Assembly (NCBI GenBank): GCA_021413675.1
Contig: JAIOQA010000218.1
Coordinates: forward strand, 21,524-85,523
Source: Deltaproteobacteria bacterium
Lineage (GTDB): Bacteria > Myxococcota_A > Polyangia > Haliangiales > Haliangiaceae
Reading direction: 5' to 3'
Length of the DNA: 64,000 bases
The translations under genes were made by a program, and so were the position numbers. The notes under the pieces are model-generated. The model was not told where the DNA came from and made no database searches. It saw only the letters and a list, made by a program, of their open reading frames with translations. Positions within the stretch are counted from its first letter, which is position 1. Each line of letters begins with the position of its first letter. Of this stretch, positions 8,653 to 18,057 are shown piece after piece.

Positions 8653-9561
8653 CTACTTCTCGAGGAGGACGGAGCCCAGGATCTTGGCGGCGCCGAGCTG
8701 ATCGATCGCCTTCCCCAGCTCGCGCGCTCGCGACAGGTGGCTGCGCTGCACGAGCACCACGCCGTCGGCGGCGTCCTGCATCAGGTTGACGTCGGCGGAG
8801 CCGAGCACCGGCGGGGCGTCGATCACGATGTGGTCGTAGCCGCCGAGGCGCAGCCGCTCCATCGCGATCGCGAACGCGGGCGCGTCGAGGAGCTGGCCCT
8901 GCTCGATCCGCGGGTTGACCGCGGCGACGTGCAGCCACAGCTGCGGGATGTCGATCAGCCCCCACGGCAGCATCGGCTGGTGGCGGTGCGCCGCGAGCTG
9001 CTCGGCGAAGCACCACGGCGGCGAGAACCGGAACACCTGCGCGAGCTGTGGCCGCCGCAGGTGGGTCTCGCACAGCAGCACCTTGGCGCGGCCGCACTCG
9101 GCGAGCGCGAGGGCGAGGTTGACCGCGGTCGTGGTCTTGCCCTCGCCGGCGACGGCCGACGACACCACGACCACCTGCGGGCGGCCGGCCTCGAGCAGGT
9201 GGTGGCGCAGCACGCGGAACGCGGCCGAGCGCTCGGAGTCGGGCGCGGCCACGAGCGTCAGCCGCGGATCGCCGGGCGCATCCTCGGGGAGGTGGTGCTG
9301 GGTGAGCCCGATCTCGGGCGGCGTGCGATCGCTCTGCGGCCGGGTCTCGAGCGACTGGGCGCGCGGCGCCGTGAGCGCGGTCTTGGGCTCGAGCGCGGGC
9401 CCGACCCGGGTCTCGCTGCGCGAGTCGATCATCCGCTCGCTGTCGAGCAAGCCGCCGGGCGTGACCGCGGTCATCGGCTGGGTCACGAGCGGCAGCGGCA
9501 CGCCGCGACTCTCGCCCTGCGAGGGCGGCCGGTCACCGAAGCGCGTGGTCCGTTTGGTCAT
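8653..9561 (-). CDS. CpsD/Wzc-type tyrosine-kinase-like ATPase with altered Walker A'
   Basis: 302 residues. About 100 disordered N-terminal residues precede a MinD/BY-kinase domain with Walker [12 protein letters not shown] (134-144) and Walker [11 protein letters not shown]. In active BY-kinases the A' motif reads LLIDADLRRP; here it reads [11 protein letters not shown], so both aspartates are replaced. There is no C-terminal tyrosine cluster. It may bind ATP and regulate the adjacent Wzz-like proteins without being an efficient kinase (inference). Its ATG at 9561 overlaps the stop of the Wzz-like gene by 4 bp. It ends the exopolysaccharide operon that begins at the STAS gene. Confidence 0.85.
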   Translation of the reverse strand: MTKRTTRFGDRPPSQGESRGVPLPLVTQPMTAVTPGGLLDSERMIDSRSETRVGPALEPKTALTAPRAQSLETRPQSDRTPPEIGLTQHHLPEDAPGDPRLTLVAAPDSERSAAFRVLRHHLLEAGRPQVVVVSSAVAGEGKTTTAVNLALALAECGRAKVLLCETHLRRPQLAQVFRFSPPWCFAEQLAAHRHQPMLPWGLIDIPQLWLHVAAVNPRIEQGQLLDAPAFAIAMERLRLGGYDHIVIDAPPVLGSADVNLMQDAADGVVLVQRSHLSRARELGKAIDQLGAAKILGSVLLEK

Positions 9562-11072
9562 TTCTTGGCCTTGCGGCGCGGCGGCGGCGGGATGACCGCG
9601 AGCACCGGCAGCAGGTCGAGGCGTTCGACGTCCGCGCGTCGATAGAGCCGATCATCGAGGATGGCGAGCCCGAGCGCAAGCGCGCCGCCGAGCAGGCCGA
9701 ACAGGATGACGCCGGCGATGACCACGAACTTCTTGCCGCGCCCGGTGGGCTTGAGCGGCTCGTTGGCCTCGTCGACGACCTCGAGGTGGGCGCTGTTCTC
9801 GGCCATCTGCTGGCCGGCGTAGTTGATCGCGCTGAAGACGTTCTTGCTCAGGCCCGACACCGTCTCGCGCTGCTCGTCGACGGCGCGCTTGAGATCCTTG
9901 TGCTGGGTCTCGAGCGTGACGATCGCGTCGGCCTTGGCGTCGTCGGCGGTCTGGGTGTCGGCCGGCGTGGTCTCGGTCTTGGCCCGCTCGATCGCCAGCT
10001 GGCGCTCGAGCTCGGACAGCTCCTTCTGCAGCTTCGGGCGATCGATCGGGCCGGTCGCGACCAGCGGCACCGGGTCGTCGTCGTCGGGCGGGACCGCCGC
10101 CTGCGCGTCGCGGACGTGGGCCTGGGCCGCGGTCACCGCGTTCTGCGCCTTGATGTAGTCGGGGTGCTTGTCGGTGAAGCGCGAGCGCACGTCCTCGAAC
10201 GCGCGCTGCGCCGCGGTCAGCTGGCGCTTGGCGTCATCGACGAGCGCCAGCGCGGCGAGTTGCTCGGGCGTGCGGGTCCGCGGCGGCGGCGCGGGCGGCG
10301 GCGCGCCATCCGGGGCGGCCAGCACGTCGCGGAGGCGATCGATCTGGCGCTGCAGCGCGGCCACCCGCGGGTTGCCGGCCGGCGCGGGCTTGGGCTTCTG
10401 GCTGGCGCGGATCGCCGCGCCTTCGCTGCCGCCCGGCGTGGACTCGCGCGCGAACTCGGGGTGCTTCGAGAGGAACTCGCTGTACGCGCGGTCGCGCTTC
10501 TGCAGCTCCTCGTCCGCTTCGTTCTTCTGCTTGCGCGCGAAGTCGACGGTGTCCTGCGCCGACTCCTGGCGCAGGCGCGTCTCGGCGTGGATCAGGACCT
10601 CGGTCAGCCGCTGCGTGACCTTCTGCGCGCGCTTGGGATCGGTGTCGCTGTAGGTGATGCGGAAGGTGTTGGCGCCGCGCGACTTGAAGACGATCGCGCT
10701 GCGCATCTCGTCGGCGGCCTCCTCGATCTCCTCGGGCTTCTTGGCCTTGGGGAACGGGCTGACCGCCTCGTCGAGGATCACCTCGGACAGGCTCTTGCGC
10801 GACAGCAGGAGCTCGCGGTAGCGGTCGCCGAGGTTGCGCTGCTCGGTCTCGGCGTCGCGGCCACCGAGCACCACCGCCTGGATGCGCTGGCGGTGGACCA
10901 GCACCGACTCCGAGGCGTAGAGCGGCTGCTGGCGCAGGGCGTAGAGCGTGGACAGCGCACCGCCGACCACGACCATGGCGGCCGCGACCCACCAGTAGCG
11001 CAGGGTGCGGCGCGCGTAGTCGAGGAGCGCGTCGAGACGGTCGCGGGGCGTCAGCGCCGGGCGGAGCTGCAT
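9558..11072 (-). CDS. Wzz-like polysaccharide co-polymerase with long coiled coil
   Basis: 504 residues. A first membrane helix ([21 protein letters not shown]) is followed by a Wzz domain, long Gln/Glu/Lys-rich coiled-coil stretches up to about residue 440, and a second helix ([20 protein letters not shown]). The tail is short and cytoplasmic, ending in prolines and basic residues. This is the polysaccharide co-polymerase topology that sets chain length for capsule or exopolysaccharide. The ATG at 11072 lies 2 bp past the previous stop; a TTG two codons earlier is the alternative. With the separate kinase-like gene downstream it forms a split Wzc-type pair. Confidence 0.85.
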   Translation of the reverse strand: MQLRPALTPRDRLDALLDYARRTLRYWWVAAAMVVVGGALSTLYALRQQPLYASESVLVHRQRIQAVVLGGRDAETEQRNLGDRYRELLLSRKSLSEVILDEAVSPFPKAKKPEEIEEAADEMRSAIVFKSRGANTFRITYSDTDPKRAQKVTQRLTEVLIHAETRLRQESAQDTVDFARKQKNEADEELQKRDRAYSEFLSKHPEFARESTPGGSEGAAIRASQKPKPAPAGNPRVAALQRQIDRLRDVLAAPDGAPPPAPPPRTRTPEQLAALALVDDAKRQLTAAQRAFEDVRSRFTDKHPDYIKAQNAVTAAQAHVRDAQAAVPPDDDDPVPLVATGPIDRPKLQKELSELERQLAIERAKTETTPADTQTADDAKADAIVTLETQHKDLKRAVDEQRETVSGLSKNVFSAINYAGQQMAENSAHLEVVDEANEPLKPTGRGKKFVVIAGVILFGLLGGALALGLAILDDRLYRRADVERLDLLPVLAVIPPPPRRKAKK

Positions 11073-11074
11073 GG

Positions 11075-12166
11075 TCAATAGCTTGCCAGTCGGCGCCGGC
11101 GGATGCCACGGGCGCGCAGGGAGCCGATGCGATCGCCGGCGAACGCCGGCACGTGGCCCAGGTTGGTGAAGCCGAGGCGAGTGACGTCCTCGGTGTCGTG
11201 GATGCGGGGATCGAACACGGCGATCGCGATCGCGGCGACCGGCAGCAGCATGCCGAACAGCAAGAGGCCGATGACCGCGATGCGGTAGTTCCGACCGGGG
11301 TCGCTGGCATCCGGGGCGCGCTCCGAGACGACCTCGAGCTGCAGGCCCAGGCCGGCGGCCATCGACGCCGACTGGTTCTGATCGCGCTGGCGGTTCTCCG
11401 CCATCAGGCCGAGCTGGATACGGGCCTCCTGGGTCTCGGCCTCCAGCTTCTGCAGCTGGTTCTGGGCGAGCGCCAGCTGGCCAGGGTCGGTCGCGGGATC
11501 TCGCGCGAGCGCCAGCACCTCCTGTGTCCGGGTCGCGACGGCCTTCTCGCGGTCGGCGAGCTCCGCGGCTGCCCGATCGTACACCGCCTGCGACTGCTCG
11601 TTCAGCGTCGCCGCGTCGATGGCCTCGAGCGACTGCTCGGTCTCGAGGATGATCTGCGCCATGCGCCGGGCGAGATCGAAGGCCAGCGCGCCGTTGGCGT
11701 TGGTGACCGCGAGCTCGATGCGCGCGGTGCGGCGATCGTCCTCGTAATACTGGTAGAGGAAGTAGTTGCGATAGACGGTGATCTCGACGAGATCGCGCAG
11801 CTCGTTGATGGCCCAGACGTCGCCCTGCTTGGCGCGGAGCGGGAACAGATCCTTCTCCTTGATGAGCGCGAGCAGGGCGTCGTTGGGCAGGAGCACGCCG
11901 GCGACGTACTCGCCGAGCTCGCGCGCCGGCATGCGCTCGCGCCCCGAGGCGAGGCTGCCCTCGGACACCGCGATCACGACGCGCGCGATCTTGGGCGGCA
12001 CCTTGGCGGCGACCTTGTAGAGCACCGCGCCGGACATCAAGAGCGTCAGCGCGAGCACCGCGAACGGCCGCGCGCTGGCGCGGCGCTTGACCCGCCAGAG
12101 CTCGAAGATGAGGCCGCGCCCGAGCGGGACCTCTTCTTCGAACCAGCCGTCGTCGGGCTCGCTCAT
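11075..12166 (-). CDS. Second Wzz-like chain-length/export protein
   Basis: 363 residues with two membrane helices, one near residue 40 (PFAVLALTLLMSGAVLYKV) and one near residue 310 (IAVIGLLLFGMLLPVAAIAIAVF). A periplasmic region between them contains a coiled coil (about 165-265). The C-terminal DPRIHDTEDVTRLGF segment after the second helix is typical of Wzz/GumC proteins. It is shorter than its neighbour at 9558-11072 and not closely similar, so the operon carries two distinct co-polymerase-like proteins. The gene follows the glycosyltransferase by 10 bp. Confidence 0.8.
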   Translation of the reverse strand: MSEPDDGWFEEEVPLGRGLIFELWRVKRRASARPFAVLALTLLMSGAVLYKVAAKVPPKIARVVIAVSEGSLASGRERMPARELGEYVAGVLLPNDALLALIKEKDLFPLRAKQGDVWAINELRDLVEITVYRNYFLYQYYEDDRRTARIELAVTNANGALAFDLARRMAQIILETEQSLEAIDAATLNEQSQAVYDRAAAELADREKAVATRTQEVLALARDPATDPGQLALAQNQLQKLEAETQEARIQLGLMAENRQRDQNQSASMAAGLGLQLEVVSERAPDASDPGRNYRIAVIGLLLFGMLLPVAAIAIAVFDPRIHDTEDVTRLGFTNLGHVPAFAGDRIGSLRARGIRRRRLASY

Positions 12167-12176
12167 GCGGGCTCGC

Positions 12177-13385
12177 TCATCCGCGCGCCTCGGCGACCGC
12201 GTCGGTCAGGACCCCGAGCTGCTGGCGCGCGCTGTCGGCCCAGCCACCGCGGGCGCCGCGCGCCGCGATCGCGACCGGATCGTAGGGCGCGCGGGCGACG
12301 CGCACGATCGCCGCGGCCAGCGCCGCCGGATCGCGGGGCGGGACGAGCTCGCCGAGCGCGGGCTCGGCCAGCAGATCGGGGATGCCGCCGACCGACGAGC
12401 CGACCACGCGCCGGCCGGCGGCGAGCGCCTCGAGCACGACGTTGGGCGTGCCCTCGGCCCACGACGGCAGCACCAGCGTGTCGCACGCCGCCATCCAGGT
12501 CGGCACCTCGGCGAGCGGCCGCGGCCCGGCGACCGTCACGCGACCGGGGTGGCGCTGCGCGAGCGCGTCGACCAGGCCGCGATCGGGGCCGCCGCCGACG
12601 ATCGCGAGGTGGACGTCCGGCGCGTCCTTCGCCAGCGCATCGAACGCGGCGGCGAGATCGCGCGTGCCCTTGGTCTCCTTCAGGTTGCCGACGTAGAGCG
12701 CGAGCTTCGCGTCCTTCGCCAGGCCGAGCTCGGCGCGGGCGGCGGCGCGATCGCGCGGGTGGAACAGCGACGCATCCACGCCGTTCATGACGATCGCGAT
12801 CCGGTCGTCGGCGACGCCGAGGCCGCGGGCCTCGTCCGCGAGCGCGCGGCTGACCGCGACCACGCGCGCGGCGCGGGGCAGGGCCTGGCGCAGCACCCGG
12901 CGCGGGCCGGGCAGCTTGCCGATCTGGTTCATGTCGGAGCCGTGCAGCTTGATCACCGCCGGTACGCCGACCAGCTTCGCGAGCGCGACCGCGGCGGCGC
13001 CGTCGGGGTAGGCCCAGGTGCCGAGCACGACGTCGACCTTGCCCCGGTACGCCAGCGCGAACGGCGCGACCGACGCGGCGTACAGCGGCGCCCACAGCCC
13101 GTGCGCGATCCGCGGGATGAACAGCGTGCGCGGGTGGCGGACGTCGAGGCCGTCGATGGTCTCGCGCGCAGGTACGCGCGCGAGCTTGGCGGCGGACGAC
13201 CACTTCCCGGCGAGGCCCGCGCCCGGGTACCACGGGATCGTGGCCAGGATCGACAGGTCGGCGTGCGCGGCGAGGGCGCCGAGCTGCTGCCGGTTGAACG
13301 GCGCCGAGTCCGGCTCGGCGGCGTTGGGGAAGATCTTGGTGATGACCAGGACGCGCAGGCGCGCGGCGGCTGCGTCGGTGGTCAT
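12177..13385 (-). CDS. Family 4-like (GT-B) glycosyltransferase
   Basis: 402 residues of the GT-B retaining glycosyltransferase fold. Landmarks are the acceptor-side HGSDMNQIG, the NGVDASLFHP motif between domains, the donor-side YVGNLKETKG and the nucleotide-sugar EX7E motif in EGTPNVVLEALAAGR. It would transfer a sugar from a nucleotide donor to the growing polysaccharide at the inner membrane. It starts at ATG 13385, only 4 bp after the STAS gene stop, so the regulator and transferase are almost certainly cotranscribed. Donor and acceptor cannot be read from sequence. Confidence 0.9.
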   Translation of the reverse strand: MTTDAAAARLRVLVITKIFPNAAEPDSAPFNRQQLGALAAHADLSILATIPWYPGAGLAGKWSSAAKLARVPARETIDGLDVRHPRTLFIPRIAHGLWAPLYAASVAPFALAYRGKVDVVLGTWAYPDGAAAVALAKLVGVPAVIKLHGSDMNQIGKLPGPRRVLRQALPRAARVVAVSRALADEARGLGVADDRIAIVMNGVDASLFHPRDRAAARAELGLAKDAKLALYVGNLKETKGTRDLAAAFDALAKDAPDVHLAIVGGGPDRGLVDALAQRHPGRVTVAGPRPLAEVPTWMAACDTLVLPSWAEGTPNVVLEALAAGRRVVGSSVGGIPDLLAEPALGELVPPRDPAALAAAIVRVARAPYDPVAIAARGARGGWADSARQQLGVLTDAVAEARG

Positions 13386-13389
13386 GGCG

Positions 13390-13698
13390 CTACAGCGCGA
13401 AGACCTTGTCCATGCGCAGCAGCTTGAAGATCGCCAGCGGCTGATCGCGTGCCCCGGTGATCTGCACCTGGCCGCCCTGCGCGCGGATGCCCTTGTACAG
13501 CTTCACCAGCACGGCGACGCCGGAGCTGTCGATGATGTCGAGCGCCGTGAGGTCGACGAGGACGCGCGCCGGGCGCTTGGCCATCAGCTCGTCGACGGCC
13601 TCCGCCAGCGTCGGCGCCGTGTTGACGTCGAGCATTCCGCGGACCTGGATCCGCGTCTCGTCTGCCGTGGTCGTGACTTTGAAGTTCTCGCTCGACAC
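13390..13698 (-). CDS. STAS-domain anti-sigma factor antagonist
   Basis: A 102-residue single STAS domain (SpoIIAA/RsbV type). The phosphorylatable serine lies in IIDSSGVAVLV, where the homologous serine is phosphorylated by the partner kinase. I prefer the GTG at 13698 because AAGGTGA lies 6 nt before it; the in-frame GTG at 13707 sits directly on that sequence and would add three residues. It heads the glycosyltransferase/Wzz/BY-kinase operon and follows the RsbW-like gene. A weak promoter (TTGACT at 13751-13756, AACAAT at 13726-13731 on this strand, spacer 19) lies upstream. Confidence 0.9.
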   Translation of the reverse strand: MSSENFKVTTTADETRIQVRGMLDVNTAPTLAEAVDELMAKRPARVLVDLTALDIIDSSGVAVLVKLYKGIRAQGGQVQITGARDQPLAIFKLLRMDKVFAL

Positions 13699-13778
13699 GT
13701 TGCTCACCTTACCGGGTTGGCCGCGATTGTTTCGGCGGCGACGTCGCGTCAGTCAAACAAGATGAGGTGGCGACCGCG

Positions 13779-14255
13779 CTAGCCACCCGCCGAGGCACGC
13801 GCGGGCGCGGCCTCGAGGCGCTTGCGGAGTCGCCAGAGGTTCGGTGGTCCGGGCTCGTACTCGACCTCGTCGAGCAGCGAGCGCGCGATGTGGATGCCCA
13901 TGCCGCCCTCGTGCAGCTCGTCGAGGGCGGGCACCGGGACGGACGACAGATCGAAGGGTGAGCCGTGATCACGCAGCTCGACCTCGATGCTGTCGTCGGT
14001 CACCCAGATCGCGATGTCGATGCCGCCGTCGCCGCGGCGACCGTAGGCGTGGATCGCGATGTTGTTGAAGATCTCGGCGAACGCGGAGACCACGGCGGCG
14101 TCGAACGGGTGCGTGAGGTCGTACGCGGGTGACGACGCGTCGCCCTCGGCGTCGGGCCGGCTCACCAGGCGACAGGCCTCCGCCACCACACGCACCGCGA
14201 CCGCGCGGTAGCGCAGCGAGCCGGGCATCGAGAGCCGGACGGCGGGCGGAGACAT
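13779..14255 (-). CDS. RsbW/SpoIIAB-like serine kinase (anti-sigma type ATPase)
   Basis: 158 residues with a GHKL ATPase domain: N-box EIFNNIAIHAYG, G1 box DHGSPFD and G2 box GGMGIHIA. Proteins of this kind phosphorylate a STAS antagonist and sequester a sigma factor or another target. The STAS gene lies 80 bp downstream on the same strand, so the pair forms a candidate partner-switch. Start ATG 14255 is chosen because a TATCCT -10 element (14264-14269) ends 8 nt before it and no SD is present. The target is unknown; the context points to exopolysaccharide control. Confidence 0.85.
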   Translation of the reverse strand: MSPPAVRLSMPGSLRYRAVAVRVVAEACRLVSRPDAEGDASSPAYDLTHPFDAAVVSAFAEIFNNIAIHAYGRRGDGGIDIAIWVTDDSIEVELRDHGSPFDLSSVPVPALDELHEGGMGIHIARSLLDEVEYEPGPPNLWRLRKRLEAAPARASAGG

Positions 14256-14308
14256 CGGGCTACAGGATAACAGGACCGCGGGCGCTCGTGGTAGCGTGCA
14301 GAAATCCA

Positions 14309-15043
<735 letters not shown>

Positions 15044-15050
15044 CGCGCGG

Positions 15051-15066
15051 CCCGCCGCGCGGCGGG
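15051..15066. terminator. 16-bp perfect GC palindrome between convergent genes
   Basis: A perfect 16-bp palindrome of only G and C lies 7 bp after the sugar transferase stop and before the convergent Wza-like gene end. It may act as a terminator for both, but there is no T-tract on either side. Confidence 0.4.
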
Positions 15067-15097
15067 TCAGGCCCTGGGACCGCCTCGCTGCGCTCGG

Positions 15098-15703
15098 CTA
15101 GGGCACGAACAGCGAGTCGCCGCCGATGAGCGTCAGGTTCATCTCGGGGTGGCTGCCATCGACGAGGAAGTCGTAGGCCAGCGGGATCATCCGCACCGCG
15201 CCGGTCTTGGCGTCGCGGCGCTGCAGCGTCATCGAGTTCCGCTTGGCGAAGCGCGTGAAGCCGCCGGCGAGCGCGACCGCCTCGGCGACCGAGATGTAGT
15301 GATCCGAGCCGAACACGCCGGGGTGGGCGACCTCGCCCGAGACCGTGATGCGGTAGCTGTTGGCGGACTTCACCGCGACGGTGATCTCGTTGCCGCCGCC
15401 CGGCAGCTTCACGAAGTCGACGAGCCGCTCCTTGATCGCGGCCTTGAGCGTCGACGGGGTCTCGCCCGCGGCCTTGAGGTCGCCGACCAGCGGCATCGTG
15501 ATCGTGCCGTCGGGGCGGATCAGCGCGTCGGTCGACAGCGCGGCGTTCTCCCAGACGTTGATGCCGAGCTGATCGCCGATGCCGAGCACGTACTCCGCCT
15601 TGCGGGGATCGGGCTCGCGACCGTAGTCGTACTTGGGCGCGACCGGGCGGCACGCGGAGAGGCCGACGAGGAGGCAGGCGAGGACGAGCGAGCGAGCGCG
15701 CAT
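15098..15703 (-). CDS. Wza-like polysaccharide export lipoprotein
   Basis: 201 residues. The signal peptide has lipobox LVGLSACRP, followed by a Poly_export domain (EYVLGIGDQLGINVWENAALS ... PLVGDLKAAG) and one SLBB-like beta-grasp domain (YRITVSGEVAHPGVFG). It is shorter than Wza, which has extra SLBB domains and a C-terminal helix, so it resembles the short export lipoproteins of myxobacteria. It should form part of the outer-membrane exit for the polysaccharide made by the neighbouring genes. Start ATG 15703 gives the proper lipoprotein signal; a longer start 12 codons upstream would not. Confidence 0.9.
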   Translation of the reverse strand: MRARSLVLACLLVGLSACRPVAPKYDYGREPDPRKAEYVLGIGDQLGINVWENAALSTDALIRPDGTITMPLVGDLKAAGETPSTLKAAIKERLVDFVKLPGGGNEITVAVKSANSYRITVSGEVAHPGVFGSDHYISVAEAVALAGGFTRFAKRNSMTLQRRDAKTGAVRMIPLAYDFLVDGSHPEMNLTLIGGDSLFVP

Positions 15704-15782
15704 GGGATGACCGCAGTGTCGGTCAATCCGGGCATTCACGCAAACCGCGCCCCCCGGAGACGAGGTCGGCGCGCCGCCGGGG

Positions 15783-16364
15783 CTACCAGGTCTGGAAGAC
15801 CGCGGGCGCGCCGCCGAGGGGCAGGATCACGATGCGGGCGCGCAGCCGGCTGTCGTTGTTGGGCAGCTGGAAGTAGAGCGTCGCGGCATCGCAGCGGCCG
15901 CTCGGCAGGCAGTTGATCTGGACCTCGGCGGTGTCCGCGAGGGTCACGCTCGGCCCGACGCCGCCGGTCAGGTCCGCGGTCGGCCGCCAGCCGGCCAGCC
16001 GGACCGCCGCGGGCACGGTCACCGACCCGACCTCGACCCAGCTCGCGGTCAGGGCCGGCGACGGATCCTCCTTGAGCTGCTCGACGACGATCCGCCGGGT
16101 CGTGCCGCTCATCGGCAGCACGTGCACGCGGCTGCGCGAGGTGATGCCGAGCGCGGTCGCGACGTCGCTGCGGACCGGCCCGCCGGTCGCCGCCCGGCGC
16201 CCGGCCTCGCGCGCGAGGTTGGAGCTCGACTCGGCGAGATCGGCGGGGGTGAGGTCGACGTCGAGGTAGCTGAACGCGAGCGACGACAGCACGCCGATGA
16301 TCAGGACGACGATCATCATCTCGATCAGCGTGAAGCCGCCCTGGCGGCGACGCGAGGCGCTCAT
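15783..16364 (-). CDS. FimT/GspH-type minor pseudopilin
   Basis: 193 residues with a class III prepilin signal: basic leader, cleavage site QGG-FTLIEMMIVV with glutamate at +5, then a hydrophobic helix. The C-terminal globular domain carries a cysteine pair (INCLPSGRC). It is the last gene of the minor pilin operon and overlaps the pilW-like stop (ATGA). Such pseudopilins are processed by PilD and prime or cap type IV pili. Confidence 0.88.
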   Translation of the reverse strand: MSASRRRQGGFTLIEMMIVVLIIGVLSSLAFSYLDVDLTPADLAESSSNLAREAGRRAATGGPVRSDVATALGITSRSRVHVLPMSGTTRRIVVEQLKEDPSPALTASWVEVGSVTVPAAVRLAGWRPTADLTGGVGPSVTLADTAEVQINCLPSGRCDAATLYFQLPNNDSRLRARIVILPLGGAPAVFQTW

Positions 16365-17569
16365 CGGCCGATCCCCAGGTTGCGCATGTCGACCTTGAAG
16401 GTCGTGTAGCGGTAGATCCGCTTCGGCGTCGCGGCCACCGCGCCGCGGTTGCCGATCTCGTTGTAGTTGGGTCGAGCCGCGTCCATGAGGACCGGCGTCT
16501 GGTCGGTGACCGCGCCCCCGATGACGTCGGCGGTCGTGCGCGCGACCAGGCTGACCGAGACCTTGAGGGCGGCGACCGCGCGGGTCGGATCGGTTTCCGC
16601 CACCATCGGCGCCGAGGCGACCGCCCGGGCGTGCTGCTCGGCGTTGGCGTACCAGTTGCGGCGCGGGTCGGCGTCAGCGTCGCCGTTGTCGACGCCCACG
16701 TCGCTGTCGAACCAGCGGCTCGCGAGCTGGAGATCGGTGAAGCCGACGCCGAGATCCTGCCAGTCGTTGGCCACCAGGCCGCCGCTCGCCGACATCTGCA
16801 GCACGCCGAGCGTGGGCCGCGTGGTGTCGATGCGGTAGGCGTGGGCGGTGAGCCGGTAGATCATCAAGATCGGGGTCGCGGTGGCGCTGTGGAACTTGTT
16901 CGCCACCATCTGGCACTGGGCGTTGTTCGCGGTCCCCCAGGGGGCGGCGGTCGAGAGCACCAGCGTGTTGGCGCTCGGCGGCGCCGCGATCTGCACGACG
17001 CACGCGTAGTAGACCGGCGTCTTGCCGCCCTGTGACAGGTCCCCTGGCGTCGGCTCCTCGGGCGGCCGCGTTGCACCGGCCTCGTATGCGACCTGGGTGG
17101 TGGGGATCACGGGCAGCGAGATCACCGCGAGGTCCCCAGCCACGAAGCGATCGGTCGAGTCCACGCTCACGGTCGTGAGCGGGAGCACGAACTCGGTGGG
17201 CGAGAGGTAGTCCGCGACGATGCGCGCCTGCGCCGTCGGATCGGCGTAGAAGACGGCGATCTGATCCGGGTTGGCGGTGCCATCGATGATGTCGAGCGCG
17301 GGCAGCGGCTGGGTCGTGCTGCCGGCCCACGTGAAGCCCTGCGGCATGCCGAGCCCCGCCTGCCGCAGGTCGCCGGTCATCATGTCCTGCGCGGCGCCGA
17401 GCACCTGCTGGACCTCGGCGACCTGCTGCTGGACGCGGTAGCCCTGCGACATCGACGTGTAGACCGAGATGATCATCGCGACCAGCAGCGAGCTGATGAG
17501 CAGCGAGATCATCAGCTCGACGAGCGTGAAGCCGCCCTGGGCGATCCGGCGGGCGCGGGTGCGCTTCAC
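16361..17569 (-). CDS. pilW: PilW-like minor pilin
   Basis: 402 residues starting at GTG 17569, which overlaps the previous stop as GTGA. The prepilin leader ends QGG-FTLVELMISLL, followed by a hydrophobic helix and a large C-terminal domain, longer than ordinary minor pilins and typical of PilW. Located between PilV-like and FimT/GspH-like genes, it fits the PilW slot of the type IV pilus priming complex. Assignment rests on gene order, prepilin motif and size rather than on a diagnostic motif of the globular domain. Confidence 0.82.
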   Translation of the reverse strand: MKRTRARRIAQGGFTLVELMISLLISSLLVAMIISVYTSMSQGYRVQQQVAEVQQVLGAAQDMMTGDLRQAGLGMPQGFTWAGSTTQPLPALDIIDGTANPDQIAVFYADPTAQARIVADYLSPTEFVLPLTTVSVDSTDRFVAGDLAVISLPVIPTTQVAYEAGATRPPEEPTPGDLSQGGKTPVYYACVVQIAAPPSANTLVLSTAAPWGTANNAQCQMVANKFHSATATPILMIYRLTAHAYRIDTTRPTLGVLQMSASGGLVANDWQDLGVGFTDLQLASRWFDSDVGVDNGDADADPRRNWYANAEQHARAVASAPMVAETDPTRAVAALKVSVSLVARTTADVIGGAVTDQTPVLMDAARPNYNEIGNRGAVAATPKRIYRYTTFKVDMRNLGIGR

Positions 17570-18057
17570 AGGCCCTCCTGGCGCGTGCGCACCAGCTCGA
17601 GCGCGACCACGTGCTTGTTCACGCCGTTGGCCGCCGCGGCCGCATCGTCATCGGTCCAGCTGACCTCGACACGGATGCGCACCAGGTACGGCGACACCGC
17701 GGTCAGCTCCTCCACGATCACGCGGCGCGCGTAGGTCACGTTGTTGCGCCCGACCACCGTGCTCATCGTCGTGTCGACGGGCAGGGCCGTGGTCGCGTTG
17801 CCGGTGAGCTCCTGGACCATGCCGGTGACGCTCATCGAGCGCAGCGACTCCATCGTCTCGGTGCAGCGCGCGACGGCCTCGGCCGAGCGCCCGGCGAGGC
17901 CGTTGCCGCCAACGGTGGCGGTGTGCAGGCCGAGCAGCGCCGAGAAGCCGATGAGCGTGACCACGAGCGTGATCAGCATCTCGATCAGCGTGAAGCCGCC
18001 CTGTCCGCGGCTGCGACCGCGGCGACGCCGCGCGTGGGGAGAGACCGGCGCCGGCAC
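17566..18057 (-). CDS. pilV: PilV-like minor pilin
   Basis: 163 residues. The GTG start at 18057 overlaps the pilY1 stop by one base. A strongly basic leader ends QGG-FTLIEMLITLV, then the hydrophobic helix ending SALLGLHTATVGGNGLAG, typical of PilV. The rest is a small globular domain. It should be processed by the prepilin peptidase and join the PilVWX-Y1 tip complex. Confidence 0.82.
   Translation of the reverse strand: MPAPVSPHARRRRGRSRGQGGFTLIEMLITLVVTLIGFSALLGLHTATVGGNGLAGRSAEAVARCTETMESLRSMSVTGMVQELTGNATTALPVDTTMSTVVGRNNVTYARRVIVEELTAVSPYLVRIRVEVSWTDDDAAAAANGVNKHVVALELVRTRQEGL

Noticed and set aside
12157..12180. Short direct repeat gctcgctcat near two start codons
   Set aside because: Only 10 bp twice, across the boundary of two genes; explained by the chance similarity of GAGC/ATG context.
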